From Halobacteria archaeon AArc-dxtr1 (GTDB lineage: Archaea > Halobacteriota > Halobacteria > Halobacteriales > Natrialbaceae), in the NCBI GenBank assembly GCA_025517425.1, contig JAOPJY010000001.1, forward strand, positions 668,217 to 732,216: a stretch of DNA of 64,000 bases, written 5' to 3'. Position 1 is the first letter of the stretch, and each line of letters opens with the position of its first letter. The notes below the pieces were generated by a model. It did not search any database. It had not been told where the DNA came from and was given only the letters and a program-made list of their open reading frames with translations. Made by a program: the position numbers and the translations under genes. Shown here piece after piece: positions 24,677 through 33,554 of the stretch.

Positions 24677-25870
24677 TCATCGACTCGTCGGCTCCGGTTC
24701 GATTTCCGTTCGGTACGCGGTCAGATTCTCACAGCCGTCCTCGGTGACGACGACGAGGTCCTCCAGGCGCACGCCGCCGACGTCGGGGTCGTAGATCCCG
24801 GGCTCGACGGTGACCACGTGACCCGCCTCGAGCTCGCCTCCAGTCGGCGAGAGCGAGGGCTGTTCGTGGATCGCGAGGCCGACGCCGTGGCCGGTGTTGT
24901 GGATGTATCCCGTCTCTGCTTCCGGGTTGCTCCGGAGCGAGTCGTAACCCGCCTCCTCGATGACGTCACAGGCAGCATCGTGAACGGTCGCGCCCGTCAC
25001 CCCCGCCTCGATCGTCTCGATTGCCGCCTGCCTCGCCGTCAGCGTCACGTCGTAGCGTCGGCGCGCCTCCTCGCTGGGCGTCCCGCGACAGAACGTACGG
25101 GTCATGTCCGCGAAGTAGCCCGACTCCTTGTCCCGCGGGAAGATGTCGATCACGATCAACTCGTCGGCCGCGAGCGGACCACTCCCGCGGTCGTGGGGAT
25201 CCGCACCGTCGGCGCCGCAGGCGACGATCGTGTCGTCTAACCCGCAGCCGTGTTCGAGCAGCGTCACCTCGATCTCGCGTTTGACGCGCTCGCTGGTCAG
25301 CGGGTCGCCCGACTCGGGATCGACCAGCAGGCCGTCCTCGACGGCAGCCTCGGCGAGCAGCGTCTCAGCGGCGGCCATCGCCGTCTCGTTTGCCCGCTGA
25401 GTCGCGCTAATTTGGTCGATCTCCCACTCTGTCTTGCGGGCACGGACATCCTCGATCACGCCCCCGGGTTCGACTGTCACCGAGACGGCCTGCTCGCGCA
25501 GGCCGTCGGCCGTCCCCGTCGGAAAGTCCCGGGGGACGCTAACGGACTCGACGTCGTGGGATGCGAGAAACGCCGCGATCGTCCGGCAGCGCCCCTCATA
25601 GGAACCGTATTCGGCGACGCGGTCGCGGTAGTCGAACGCTGACAGCCGCGAGACGGTGTCGGCGTCGGCCTCCTTTTTCGCGCGGCCGTACTCGAGCCCC
25701 GAGACGAGCAGGTGAACGCCCTCCGTGGTGACGAGCGTCTGGTAGGGGTCGGGCGCGGTAAAGCCCGAGACGTACCGCTGGTCCGGGTCCGAGCCGTCGG
25801 CGTCGATGAGGTAGCCGTCGAGTTCTTCGGCCGCGAGATACTCCCGGAGAGAGGTGAGATCGACGTCCAT
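24677..25870 (-). CDS. pepQ: Xaa-Pro aminopeptidase/prolidase-like M24 metallopeptidase
   Basis: A 397-residue two-domain peptidase. A creatinase-like N-terminal domain (about 1-130) precedes the pita-bread M24 domain. Metal ligands are visible as Asp in [11 protein letters not shown] and [10 protein letters not shown], His in [13 protein letters not shown], and Glu in [19 protein letters not shown]. It cleaves N-terminal residues before proline or splits Xaa-Pro dipeptides; which one cannot be told. The start is [12 protein letters not shown]. It is divergent from aroA with about 120 bases between. Confidence 0.88.
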   Translation of the reverse strand: MDVDLTSLREYLAAEELDGYLIDADGSDPDQRYVSGFTAPDPYQTLVTTEGVHLLVSGLEYGRAKKEADADTVSRLSAFDYRDRVAEYGSYEGRCRTIAAFLASHDVESVSVPRDFPTGTADGLREQAVSVTVEPGGVIEDVRARKTEWEIDQISATQRANETAMAAAETLLAEAAVEDGLLVDPESGDPLTSERVKREIEVTLLEHGCGLDDTIVACGADGADPHDRGSGPLAADELIVIDIFPRDKESGYFADMTRTFCRGTPSEEARRRYDVTLTARQAAIETIEAGVTGATVHDAACDVIEEAGYDSLRSNPEAETGYIHNTGHGVGLAIHEQPSLSPTGGELEAGHVVTVEPGIYDPDVGGVRLEDLVVVTEDGCENLTAYRTEIEPEPTSR

Positions 25871-25989
25871 ACCCTGCCTGGGGTCGGCGGCCACATAATC
25901 CCGCGGGTCGCAATTCGGTAGGCGGTTCGAGAACCGATTCCGGAGCCGCTACCGGTATCGGTATAGGGGTCCCCGACCACAGGGCGAGC

Positions 25990-27288
25990 ATGAGCGTCGA
26001 CGTCACCCTCTCGCCCTCGCGCGTTCGAGGGACCGTACGCGCACCGCCGTCGAAGAGCTACACCCATCGGGCCATCCTCGCGGCCGGCTACGCCGACGAG
26101 GCCGTCGTCCGTGACGCCCTCTGGAGCGCCGACACCCGGGCGACTGCCCGCGCTGTCTCCCTGTTCGGCGGCGGCGTCGACCGTGAGGCAGGCGGCACCC
26201 TCGACGTAACTGGCTTCGGCGGCCGGCCCGACGTCCCGGCGAACGTGATCGACTGCGACAACAGCGGGACGACGATGCGGCTCGTGACCGCGGCGGCGGC
26301 GCTGGCCGACGGCACGACGGTGCTGACGGGCGACGAGTCCCTCCGAAGTCGGCCCCAGGGACCGCTGCTTGAGGCCATCGCAGCCCTGGGCGGCGAGGCT
26401 GCGAGCACCCGCGGGAACGGCCAGGCGCCGCTGGTCGTCACGGGACCGATCTCGGGCGGCGAGGTCTCGATCCCGGGCGACGTCTCCTCGCAGTACATCA
26501 CCGCCCTGTTGATGGCGGGCGCGGTCACCGACGAGGGGATCGAGATCGACCTCGAGACCGAACTGAAGTCGGCGCCGTACGTCGACGTCACGATCGAGGT
26601 GCTCGCCGACTTCGGCGTCGAAGTGCGCAAGACCGAGGCCGGATTCGCCGTCGACGGCGGGCAGACCTACGCACCCGAGGGCGGATCTTACGCCGTCCCC
26701 GGGGATTTCTCGTCGATATCCTACCCACTTGCAGCGGGTGCGATCGCGAGCGACGAGGGACTGCGCATCGAGGGCGCCCACCCCAGCGCCCAGGGCGACA
26801 CGGCCATCGTCGAGATCGCAGAGCGGATGGGCGCCGACGTCGACTGGGATCGCGAGGCCGGCGCGATCGATGTTTCTCGGGGTGCGCTCTCCGGGATCGA
26901 GGTGTCGGTCGCGGACACGCCGGACCTGCTGCCGACGATCGCGACGCTGGGTGCCGTCGCCGACGGCGACACGCACATCGTCGACGCCGAGCACGTCCGG
27001 TACAAGGAGACCGACCGTGTGAGCGCGATGGCCGAGGAGCTCGGCAAGTTGGGCGTCGAGACGACCGAGGAGCACGATTCGCTGACGGTTCACGGGAGCG
27101 ACTCCGCGCTCTCGGGTGCGACAGTCGACGGCCGGGGCGACCACCGGATCGTAATGGCGCTCGCGCTTGCCGGACTCGTCGCGGATGGCGAGACGACGAT
27201 TCGGGGTGCCGAACACGTCGACGTCTCCTTCCCCGGCTTCTTCGACGTCCTCGAGGGGGTCGGCGTCGACGTGACCCGAAGCGACTGA
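25990..27288 (+). CDS. aroA: 3-phosphoshikimate 1-carboxyvinyltransferase (EPSP synthase)
   Basis: A 432-residue enzyme that transfers enolpyruvyl from PEP to shikimate-3-phosphate, the sixth shikimate step. Signatures are [11 protein letters not shown] near the N-terminus, the DNSGTTMRL loop (about 92-100), and [15 protein letters not shown] (about 338). Two-domain inside-out barrel fold and length are normal. It acts in the cytoplasm in aromatic amino-acid synthesis. Chorismate synthase, the next enzyme, is encoded about 3.4 kb away on the same strand with a TRAP transporter operon between. Confidence 0.97.
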   Translation: MSVDVTLSPSRVRGTVRAPPSKSYTHRAILAAGYADEAVVRDALWSADTRATARAVSLFGGGVDREAGGTLDVTGFGGRPDVPANVIDCDNSGTTMRLVTAAAALADGTTVLTGDESLRSRPQGPLLEAIAALGGEAASTRGNGQAPLVVTGPISGGEVSIPGDVSSQYITALLMAGAVTDEGIEIDLETELKSAPYVDVTIEVLADFGVEVRKTEAGFAVDGGQTYAPEGGSYAVPGDFSSISYPLAAGAIASDEGLRIEGAHPSAQGDTAIVEIAERMGADVDWDREAGAIDVSRGALSGIEVSVADTPDLLPTIATLGAVADGDTHIVDAEHVRYKETDRVSAMAEELGKLGVETTEEHDSLTVHGSDSALSGATVDGRGDHRIVMALALAGLVADGETTIRGAEHVDVSFPGFFDVLEGVGVDVTRSD

Positions 27289-27322
27289 CGACTCGCAGGA
27301 AGAATCCAGTTTTCGGCGGTGA

Positions 27323-28615
27323 TCAGGGCGCGAGCACGTTCAGCCCGGGGAAGACAAAAAAGGCCGCCCAGATCGCAATCAGGACGAACAGGTGTGGGAG
27401 CGCCGCGTAGGCGACCTTCACGTAGTCGATGTCGGTGAGACCACTGATGACATAGAGATTTAGCCCGTATGGCGGCGTGATGAACCCGATCGCGTCGCTC
27501 ATCATGAACAGGACGCCCCACGTGACCGGATCGAGCCCGAGTTCCATCGCGGCAGGTGTGAGGAAGGGCGCAGTGAGGACGATGTTTGGAACCGACGAGA
27601 GCAGCGAGCCGGTTATCAACATGATGACCATCATGACGAGCATCACTTGCCAGTCGGGGCCGATGCTCAAGATCGCGTCAGAGACGATCGTTTGGAGGCC
27701 GAGATACGAGAGGTTCTGCTGGACGAGCACCGCGAACACTGTCACCGGCATGATGACACCGACGAGCAACAGCGACGTGAACGAGGCCCGCACGACCTGG
27801 TCGAGGCTGTCGATTCGTCTGGCGAGGATCCCCATCCCCAGGATGTAGACGACGGCGACGGCGGAGGCCTCCGAGGGCGTAAAGTACCCCGCGAAGATCC
27901 CGCCCAGCAGGATGATGATCGTTCCCAGCCCGAGTTTGGCCTGCCAGCCCGAGCGGACGATCCCCGAGGGGCTAAAGTCAAAGTCGTAGCTCGAGACGCC
28001 GTACTCGGTGCGTGAGGAGAGATAGGAGTTGACGGCGATCATCCCCGCGACCATCGCGAGCCCGGGGATCACGCCGGCCAGGAACAGCGCCTGGATCGAG
28101 ACGTCGAAGAGGACGCCGTAGATGATCAACAGGATGCTCGGCGGGATGATCGCACCGACGGTCCCGCCCGCGGCGACGGTCGCGGCCGCGTAGGTTTCGT
28201 CGTACCCCTCCTCGGCCATCGGCGGGTGAAGCGCCTTCCCGACCGCGGCCGTCGTGGCTGTGTTCGAACCAGTGATCGCCGAGAAGATCGCCGACACCGA
28301 CAGCGCCGTGTTCCCGGTGCTGCCCGGAAGCCAGCCGATCGTCTCCCGGGAGAAACCGATGAGGTCCTCGGCGATGTCGCCCTCGTGGATGAGGTCGCCG
28401 ACGAGGATGAACAGCGGAATCGCGACGTACGCGAAGTTCTCCAGTTCCGCTTGGGCCTCGATCGCCATATTGGTCATCGGAAACGCCGGCACCATGAGGT
28501 GGAAGCCGACGACCCAGACGCCAAAGACCAGCAGGATGGGCACACCGAGGACGAACAGCACGAACGCGAGCAGCGTCAGCAGCCCCAGCAGGGCGCCGAG
28601 TCCGAGTTCGATCAT
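27323..28615 (-). CDS. dctM: TRAP transporter large permease (DctM)
   Basis: A 430-residue membrane permease of a tripartite ATP-independent periplasmic transporter, with about 11-12 hydrophobic segments. It shows DctM-family features such as FSAITGSNTATTAAVG, the GTVGAIIPPSI loop and GFITPPYGLNL. It uses the ion gradient to move the substrate delivered by DctP, with DctQ as the small subunit. ATG overlaps the DctQ stop as ATGA, and GGAGG lies seven bases upstream, so translation is coupled. The substrate, probably an organic acid, is not readable. Confidence 0.95.
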   Translation of the reverse strand: MIELGLGALLGLLTLLAFVLFVLGVPILLVFGVWVVGFHLMVPAFPMTNMAIEAQAELENFAYVAIPLFILVGDLIHEGDIAEDLIGFSRETIGWLPGSTGNTALSVSAIFSAITGSNTATTAAVGKALHPPMAEEGYDETYAAATVAAGGTVGAIIPPSILLIIYGVLFDVSIQALFLAGVIPGLAMVAGMIAVNSYLSSRTEYGVSSYDFDFSPSGIVRSGWQAKLGLGTIIILLGGIFAGYFTPSEASAVAVVYILGMGILARRIDSLDQVVRASFTSLLLVGVIMPVTVFAVLVQQNLSYLGLQTIVSDAILSIGPDWQVMLVMMVIMLITGSLLSSVPNIVLTAPFLTPAAMELGLDPVTWGVLFMMSDAIGFITPPYGLNLYVISGLTDIDYVKVAYAALPHLFVLIAIWAAFFVFPGLNVLAP

Positions 28616-29184
28616 TCGTCACCCTCCGTCCCGATCGAGGGATCGGGCGTGATATCCTCGCCCCGACGGTACTCACGGGTTACCTGGGCGATCTGTTCGG
28701 TCGCTCTGACCATCACCAGCGCCATTCCGACGGGGACGGAGAGATACAGCAGCGCCGAGGGGACGACACCGGTACCGACGACCAGCCGGCCGGTCTCCCA
28801 CCGATCGAGGAAGATCGGCACTGAGTACCGGAGCACGATCCCCATGATGGCGATCCAGAGGACGTACTCGAGCCAGTAGACGGCGTAGTTCGCCCGGTTC
28901 GATATCGCCTTCCGGACGAGTGTAAATCGGAGGTGCGATCGGTGCCGGACGGCGAAGGCCGCGCTGAGCCAGGTCATCCACGCGAACAGTCCGAGGACGA
29001 TCTCGAAGCTCCAGGTGAACGCGCCGCCCCAGAGCTCCCGCTGGACGATGTCGATTGTAATGATCGCGGTGTAGACCGCCAGAATACAGATCGCGACGAT
29101 ACCTTCCAGGTACGTAAAGACGTCCCGGATCCGTCGTCTGAGGTCGATTTCGGAGTCACCGACCTCCAGCGTGCGAGCGTCCAT
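28612..29184 (-). CDS. dctQ: TRAP transporter small permease (DctQ)
   Basis: A 190-residue membrane protein with four transmembrane segments starting near residue 25 (VAICILAVYTAIITIDIVQREL). The FAWMTWLSAAFAVRHRSHLRF segment is the DctQ family signature. The start is MDARTLEVG; an Arg-rich in-frame extension reads back into the intergenic region and is rejected. It acts with DctM. There are 122 bases between this start and the end of dctP, which probably contain no separate promoter but might carry a processing site. Confidence 0.92.
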   Translation of the reverse strand: MDARTLEVGDSEIDLRRRIRDVFTYLEGIVAICILAVYTAIITIDIVQRELWGGAFTWSFEIVLGLFAWMTWLSAAFAVRHRSHLRFTLVRKAISNRANYAVYWLEYVLWIAIMGIVLRYSVPIFLDRWETGRLVVGTGVVPSALLYLSVPVGMALVMVRATEQIAQVTREYRRGEDITPDPSIGTEGDE

Positions 29185-29306
29185 GTGTGCGAGTGGATAA
29201 CGTAGGGGTAGTCGTCTGGTGTGTGAGTGGTCGTCTGGTACTGTGGGTGCGAAAACGGTGTAGTATGTCGTTCGAGTTGTTGATATCAGAGGGGGCCGTA
29301 CGTCGA

Positions 29307-30485
29307 TTACAGCTCGTCGATGTAGTCGTCCCACCAGGTGTCGACGGAGACGTCTTCGACGTCACTGGGCGTTTCGTCGGCGCGGGCCTGCTCCCAGAGA
29401 TAGTCGTGGAACTCCTGGCCGTCGATGCCGAGGTCGTCGACGTAGTCGAAGATCTGATCGTAGAGCTCCGGATTCTCCTGTGGATTGACGGAGTCACGCC
29501 ACTCGTCCAACTCATCGTCGTCGAGCATGGTCACGGCGACGTCGTCCTCGGCGTAGGCCGTCCCGTCGTCGGGGGAGGAGGTCTGGCCGATGCGGTCTTC
29601 CAGTACCTCGCGCTGGATGTGAACCGAATCCTCGGTGAGCTCCCGACAGACTTCGGCGAGCGCCTCGCGCTGTTCGTCCGGGAGGTCCTGAAGCCAGTCG
29701 ACGCTCGCCCACCAGCCCTGGTAGCCGATCGTCCAGTCGGTGACGACGACTTCGCCGAGGCTCTCGGTCATCCCGAACGAGCCGGCGGCGCCGCCCCAGG
29801 TCTCGGTCGCGTCGACGACGCCGGTTCGCAGCCCCTCGACGGTGTCGCCCCAGGCCAGCTGCTGTGGGTTGGCGCCCCACTCCTCGAACGCGATCGAGGC
29901 GGTCTGACTCTCCGTTCGCCTGACGGTGAGGCCCTCGACGTCCGACGGCGTCCGGACGGGGTCGTCAGGGTCGTAGTGGTCTTCACCGATGTACAGTTGC
30001 CGCAGGAACGGCGTTCCCAGCCAGAAGGGGACGACGCCGTACTCCTCGGCGAAGGGCGTCCAGTAGCGCTCCCACGTCTCCTCGTGGGTGATCGTGTGGG
30101 CGGCCGCGGCCGGCGTCGGGAAGGTATACGGCAGCAGGAAGACATCCTGTGAGGGCCACTGCCCGCTCGTGTTCCCGATCGACGCGCCGCCGACCTCGAC
30201 GACGTCCTCGACGATGCTCTCCGGACACTCCTCCTCGCCACAGATCTGCTCGTCGCCCGCGTAGGAGGGATCGAGATCGTCCGTCTGGTCGGCCACTCGG
30301 TCCACGAACTCGTTGTGTGCGTACGAACCGACGCCGTCCCAGCCGTGAGACTCGGTGTCCGCACTGAGCACGCCGGCGACGGTAAATGACGAGGGGTCGC
30401 CACCGCCGCCGGGCAGGTCGATGCACCCTGCAAGCGCCGATGACGCAGCTACTCCACCACACGCCAGATATCGTCTGCGATTCAT
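29307..30485 (-). CDS. dctP: TRAP transporter solute-binding lipoprotein (DctP)
   Basis: A 392-residue extracellular binding protein and first gene of the TRAP operon. The Tat/lipobox signal is MNRRRYLACGG ... LAGC, so it is anchored through the lipobox Cys; ATG at 30485 is preferred to an in-frame GTG three codons upstream. TRAP receptor signatures are TPSDVEGLTVRR (conserved Arg that binds a carboxylate), FEEWGANPQQLAW and LRTGVVDATETW. These imply an organic-acid ligand. The order dctP-dctQ-dctM on one strand makes a complete transporter. Confidence 0.92.
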   Translation of the reverse strand: MNRRRYLACGGVAASSALAGCIDLPGGGGDPSSFTVAGVLSADTESHGWDGVGSYAHNEFVDRVADQTDDLDPSYAGDEQICGEEECPESIVEDVVEVGGASIGNTSGQWPSQDVFLLPYTFPTPAAAAHTITHEETWERYWTPFAEEYGVVPFWLGTPFLRQLYIGEDHYDPDDPVRTPSDVEGLTVRRTESQTASIAFEEWGANPQQLAWGDTVEGLRTGVVDATETWGGAAGSFGMTESLGEVVVTDWTIGYQGWWASVDWLQDLPDEQREALAEVCRELTEDSVHIQREVLEDRIGQTSSPDDGTAYAEDDVAVTMLDDDELDEWRDSVNPQENPELYDQIFDYVDDLGIDGQEFHDYLWEQARADETPSDVEDVSVDTWWDDYIDEL

Positions 30486-30668
30486 CCGCGTCACGTCCGG
30501 GTCCGAGCGGAGTTTCCCACTTGGGGATTACGGACTCTCGGCACATGCGGGGTGTTTTATGTCTCGTCTCGAATCGCCCGCTCGGCGGTCAAAGACCGCG
30601 TTCGGAGTACCCCAGTCCGCCGCGCGAATCCTGCAGGGCTAAGTGTCCGCGTCCCAGAGAGGGCGATA

Positions 30669-31823
30669 ATGAACGGCAACCGCTTCGGTCGCCTCTTCCA
30701 GGTGACCACGTTCGGCGAGAGCCACGGGGAGGCGATGGGCTGTACGGTCTCTGGCTGTCCCGCGGGTCTCGAACTCTCCGAAGACGACATCCAAGGCGAC
30801 TTAGACCGGCGCAAGCCGGGCCAGTCGATGATCACGACCTCTCGAGGCGAACCAGACGCCGTCTCGATCAAATCGGGCGTCCAGGACGGCTACACGACCG
30901 GGACGCCGATCGGGATGGTCATCCAGAACAAAGACGCCCGCTCGGGCAAGTACGAACCGTTCATCACGGCGCCCCGGCCCTCCCACGGCGACTTTACCTA
31001 CTCGGCGAAGTTCGGCACCCGCAACTGGGGTGGCGGCGGCCGCTCCTCGGCCCGCGAGACGGTCAATTGGGTCGCCGCGGGCGCCATCGCAAAGAAACTC
31101 CTCTCGCTGCAGGGCATCGAGCTCAAGGCCCACGTCAACCAGATCGGCGACGTCGAGGCACCCGACGTGAGCTTCGAGCAGATGGTAGAACACAGCGAGG
31201 AAAACGACGTCCGCTGTGGCGACCCCGACGCGGCAGCGGAGATGCAGGACCTGATCGCCGACTACCAGGAGGAAGGCGACTCCATCGGCGGTAGCATCTA
31301 CTTCGAAGCCCGCGGCGTCCCCGTCGGACTGGGCGCACCCCGATTCGACTCTCTCTCGGCGCGGCTCGGCCAGGCGATGATGGCCGTGCCGGCGACCACC
31401 GCGTTCGAGTTCGGCCTCGGCACCGAGGCTGCCGAGTGGACCGGCAAGGACCGAAACGACGACTGGGAGTTCAGCGAGGACGGAGATCCCGTCCCCGTCG
31501 AGAACGATCACGGCGGCATTCAGGGCGGAATTTCGTCCGGCGAACCGATCTACGGCGAGGTCACCCTCCACGCGCCGACGTCGATCCCGAAGACCCAGCA
31601 GACCGCAGACTGGGAGACCGGCGAACTGAAAGAGGAGAAGGTCATCGGCCGCCACGACCCCGTCTTGCCGCCCCGTGGCGTCCCGGTCGTCGAGGCCATG
31701 CTGGCGCTCACGCTGGTGGACTTCATGCTCCTTTCAGGGCGGATGAACCCCGACCGCGTCGACGGCCAGCCCGGTACGTACGACACGGACTACCACCCGA
31801 GCAATCCTCGAAACGAGGAGTAA
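30669..31823 (+). CDS. aroC: Chorismate synthase
   Basis: A 384-residue FMN-dependent enzyme converting EPSP to chorismate, the last common shikimate step. Signatures are GRLFQVTTFGESHGEAMG at the N-terminus, GRSSARETVNWVAAGAIAK (about 120-138), and RHDPVLPPRGVPVVEAM near the C-terminus. The start at MNGNRFG is chosen because the upstream in-frame extension overlaps the dctP promoter region. Length is normal. It follows aroA (25990-27288) in pathway order on the same strand but is separated by the TRAP operon. Confidence 0.97.
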   Translation: MNGNRFGRLFQVTTFGESHGEAMGCTVSGCPAGLELSEDDIQGDLDRRKPGQSMITTSRGEPDAVSIKSGVQDGYTTGTPIGMVIQNKDARSGKYEPFITAPRPSHGDFTYSAKFGTRNWGGGGRSSARETVNWVAAGAIAKKLLSLQGIELKAHVNQIGDVEAPDVSFEQMVEHSEENDVRCGDPDAAAEMQDLIADYQEEGDSIGGSIYFEARGVPVGLGAPRFDSLSARLGQAMMAVPATTAFEFGLGTEAAEWTGKDRNDDWEFSEDGDPVPVENDHGGIQGGISSGEPIYGEVTLHAPTSIPKTQQTADWETGELKEEKVIGRHDPVLPPRGVPVVEAMLALTLVDFMLLSGRMNPDRVDGQPGTYDTDYHPSNPRNEE

Positions 31824-31929
31824 CGGACTCGGCGGGACGGAGACTGTGAACAGTCCCCGAAACGGGGGCCAAGCGGCCTGCTGACAACAATCGGAAGCAT
31901 ATTACTCGTTCTCGCCCTTCGACCCCGTG

Positions 31930-32526
31930 ATGGCGACTGTTCCGCTCCCGTTCGTTGCCCTCTGCTCGTTACTTGCCGGTACAGCCGCGCTTTCGGCCGT
32001 TCTTTTGAGTTTCGGAGCCGCCTCTCTCGAACCGCTCGTCGGCGCCGTCGGCTCCATCGAATCCATGTTCGAGTCGGCGGACGGACCGCTCGCGTACCTG
32101 CTGGTCTTTCTCGGCGCGGCGACGCCCTGGCTCGAGATTCTCGTGGTCGTCCCCATCGGCGTCCTCTACGGACTGAACCCGGTGCTCGTCGCGACCGTCG
32201 CGTTCCTCGGCAACATCCTGACGGTGTACGCGCTCATCGCCGCGGCCGACCGCGTTACGGACGCCCTGCGACGCTGGCGCGGCGAGTCCGAGTCCTCAGC
32301 CCGGCGCGAGCGCGCGGCCCGCGTCTGGAACCGGTACGGAATGCCGGGGCTGGCGATGGGGTCACCCATCCTGACCGGCGTCCACCTCGCGGTCCTGATC
32401 GCGTTCGGCTTCGGTGCGAAAAAGCGCTCGACGACCGTCTGGATGACGGCGAGCCTCGCACTCTGGACCGTCATCATCACCGCGTTATCGGTGACTGGTG
32501 CAGGGGCGCTCTCGGCGATTCGGTAG
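31930..32526 (+). CDS. Putative small multidrug export family membrane protein
   Basis: A 198-residue protein with about five membrane segments. The FLGAATPWLEILVVVPIGVLYGLNPV segment and the later MPGLAMGSPILTGVHLAVLIAFGFG resemble the family annotated as small multidrug export proteins (PF06695-like), which are poorly characterised. ATG is taken at 31930, one codon after a GTG. No operon partner is close; the next gene starts about 165 bases downstream on the same strand. The transport role is not shown by the sequence. Confidence 0.62.
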   Translation: MATVPLPFVALCSLLAGTAALSAVLLSFGAASLEPLVGAVGSIESMFESADGPLAYLLVFLGAATPWLEILVVVPIGVLYGLNPVLVATVAFLGNILTVYALIAAADRVTDALRRWRGESESSARRERAARVWNRYGMPGLAMGSPILTGVHLAVLIAFGFGAKKRSTTVWMTASLALWTVIITALSVTGAGALSAIR

Positions 32527-32690
32527 GTTCTGGTACCAGGCGGCCGTCGCTTGTTGCAAACAAGTGCCCGCTCCAGACGCCCTACATAATCAATAGTGAT
32601 GGTTATGCAGTAGCGAAGCGTAGGGTTCTCGGTTATTATGACCTCACACGCACAGTTCCAGTACAATTGCCATGGCTCCGGTGTGGGCCA

Positions 32691-33536
32691 ATGAGTCGCT
32701 TCGGATCTGCGAGAACGGTCGGCCACCGGATAACGGAGTCCGCCGGACACGGCGCAGTCCGCGTCCGACGACCGGTGTTTTACCTCCTCACGGTCGCCTT
32801 CCTCGCGTTCCTCGTCTTTGCGTTACGCGAGACGATAGCGATGGTCGGCACGGCCTGGCTCCCCGGGTACGCGTTCCCAGATCATCGCGTCCATCACGTG
32901 ATGATCGGCGGGACGCTGCTGGTGTTCATGGCGACGATCGCCGTCCAGCTCTACCGCCCGGAGCGCCGCGTCGGCGCGCTCCAGGCCGCGATCGCGTTCG
33001 TGACCGCGGCGCTCCTCCTCACGGCCGTCGCGTCCGGTCTGGCGGCGGCCACCGAGATTCTGGTGTTCGCGATCCCGGTGTACCTCATCGCGCTGATTCA
33101 CCCGGCGCGGAGACACCTCGTGCCGCGGCTCGCGCGGCTCGATTCGCGACTGCTCGCGCTCGGCGGGGTCGGGGCGGCCGGCTTCGCGGTCCTCGCCGCC
33201 GGCGAGTACATGAGTCACACGACGCTCGCGAACGAGCACGTCGTCTTCGGTCACTACGAGTTCATGCTGTTCGCGCTGGCTTCGATCGGGCTGTTCGCCC
33301 TTCTTGCCGCCTTCCGGCCGACCGGCTGGCGCGCGCTCGTCTACGGCGCCGGGGCCCTCGCCGTCCTCTTCGCGGCCGGCTCGCTCGCGTTCCCGGGTTC
33401 AGAACAGGGCTCGAGCCTGAGCGCGATCGCGGCGCTCGCGGTCATCGTGTGGGCCGTCGCGTTCGTCGTGGCGGCAGAGTACGTCGACCGAACCGATCCG
33501 ATCGACGACGAAGAGGCGCGGGACGCTCCCGCGTAG
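32691..33536 (+). CDS. Integral membrane protein of unknown function
   Basis: A 281-residue hydrophobic protein with about seven to eight transmembrane segments. I do not recognise the family. Two His-containing loops (FPDHRVHHVMIGG, ANEHVVFGHYEF) lie at membrane edges and could bind a metal or haem. The N-terminus to residue 25 is basic and the C-terminus acidic (DPIDDEEARD). ATG at 32691 is used; an in-frame codon eight residues upstream is possible. It converges with topA. Confidence 0.65.
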   Translation: MSRFGSARTVGHRITESAGHGAVRVRRPVFYLLTVAFLAFLVFALRETIAMVGTAWLPGYAFPDHRVHHVMIGGTLLVFMATIAVQLYRPERRVGALQAAIAFVTAALLLTAVASGLAAATEILVFAIPVYLIALIHPARRHLVPRLARLDSRLLALGGVGAAGFAVLAAGEYMSHTTLANEHVVFGHYEFMLFALASIGLFALLAAFRPTGWRALVYGAGALAVLFAAGSLAFPGSEQGSSLSAIAALAVIVWAVAFVVAAEYVDRTDPIDDEEARDAPA

Positions 33537-33554
33537 GCGCTTCTCTCTCGGTTT

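Noticed and set aside
25477-27216. Long open frame (579 codons) on the minus strand across pepQ and aroA
   Set aside because: It is antisense to two well-supported enzymes, is rich in Arg/Asp from GC-rich codons and shows no domain. Long antisense frames are expected at this GC content.
29211-29239. Direct repeat gtcgtctggt in the dctP-dctQ gap
   Set aside because: Only ten bases in two copies within a TG-rich stretch; likely chance.
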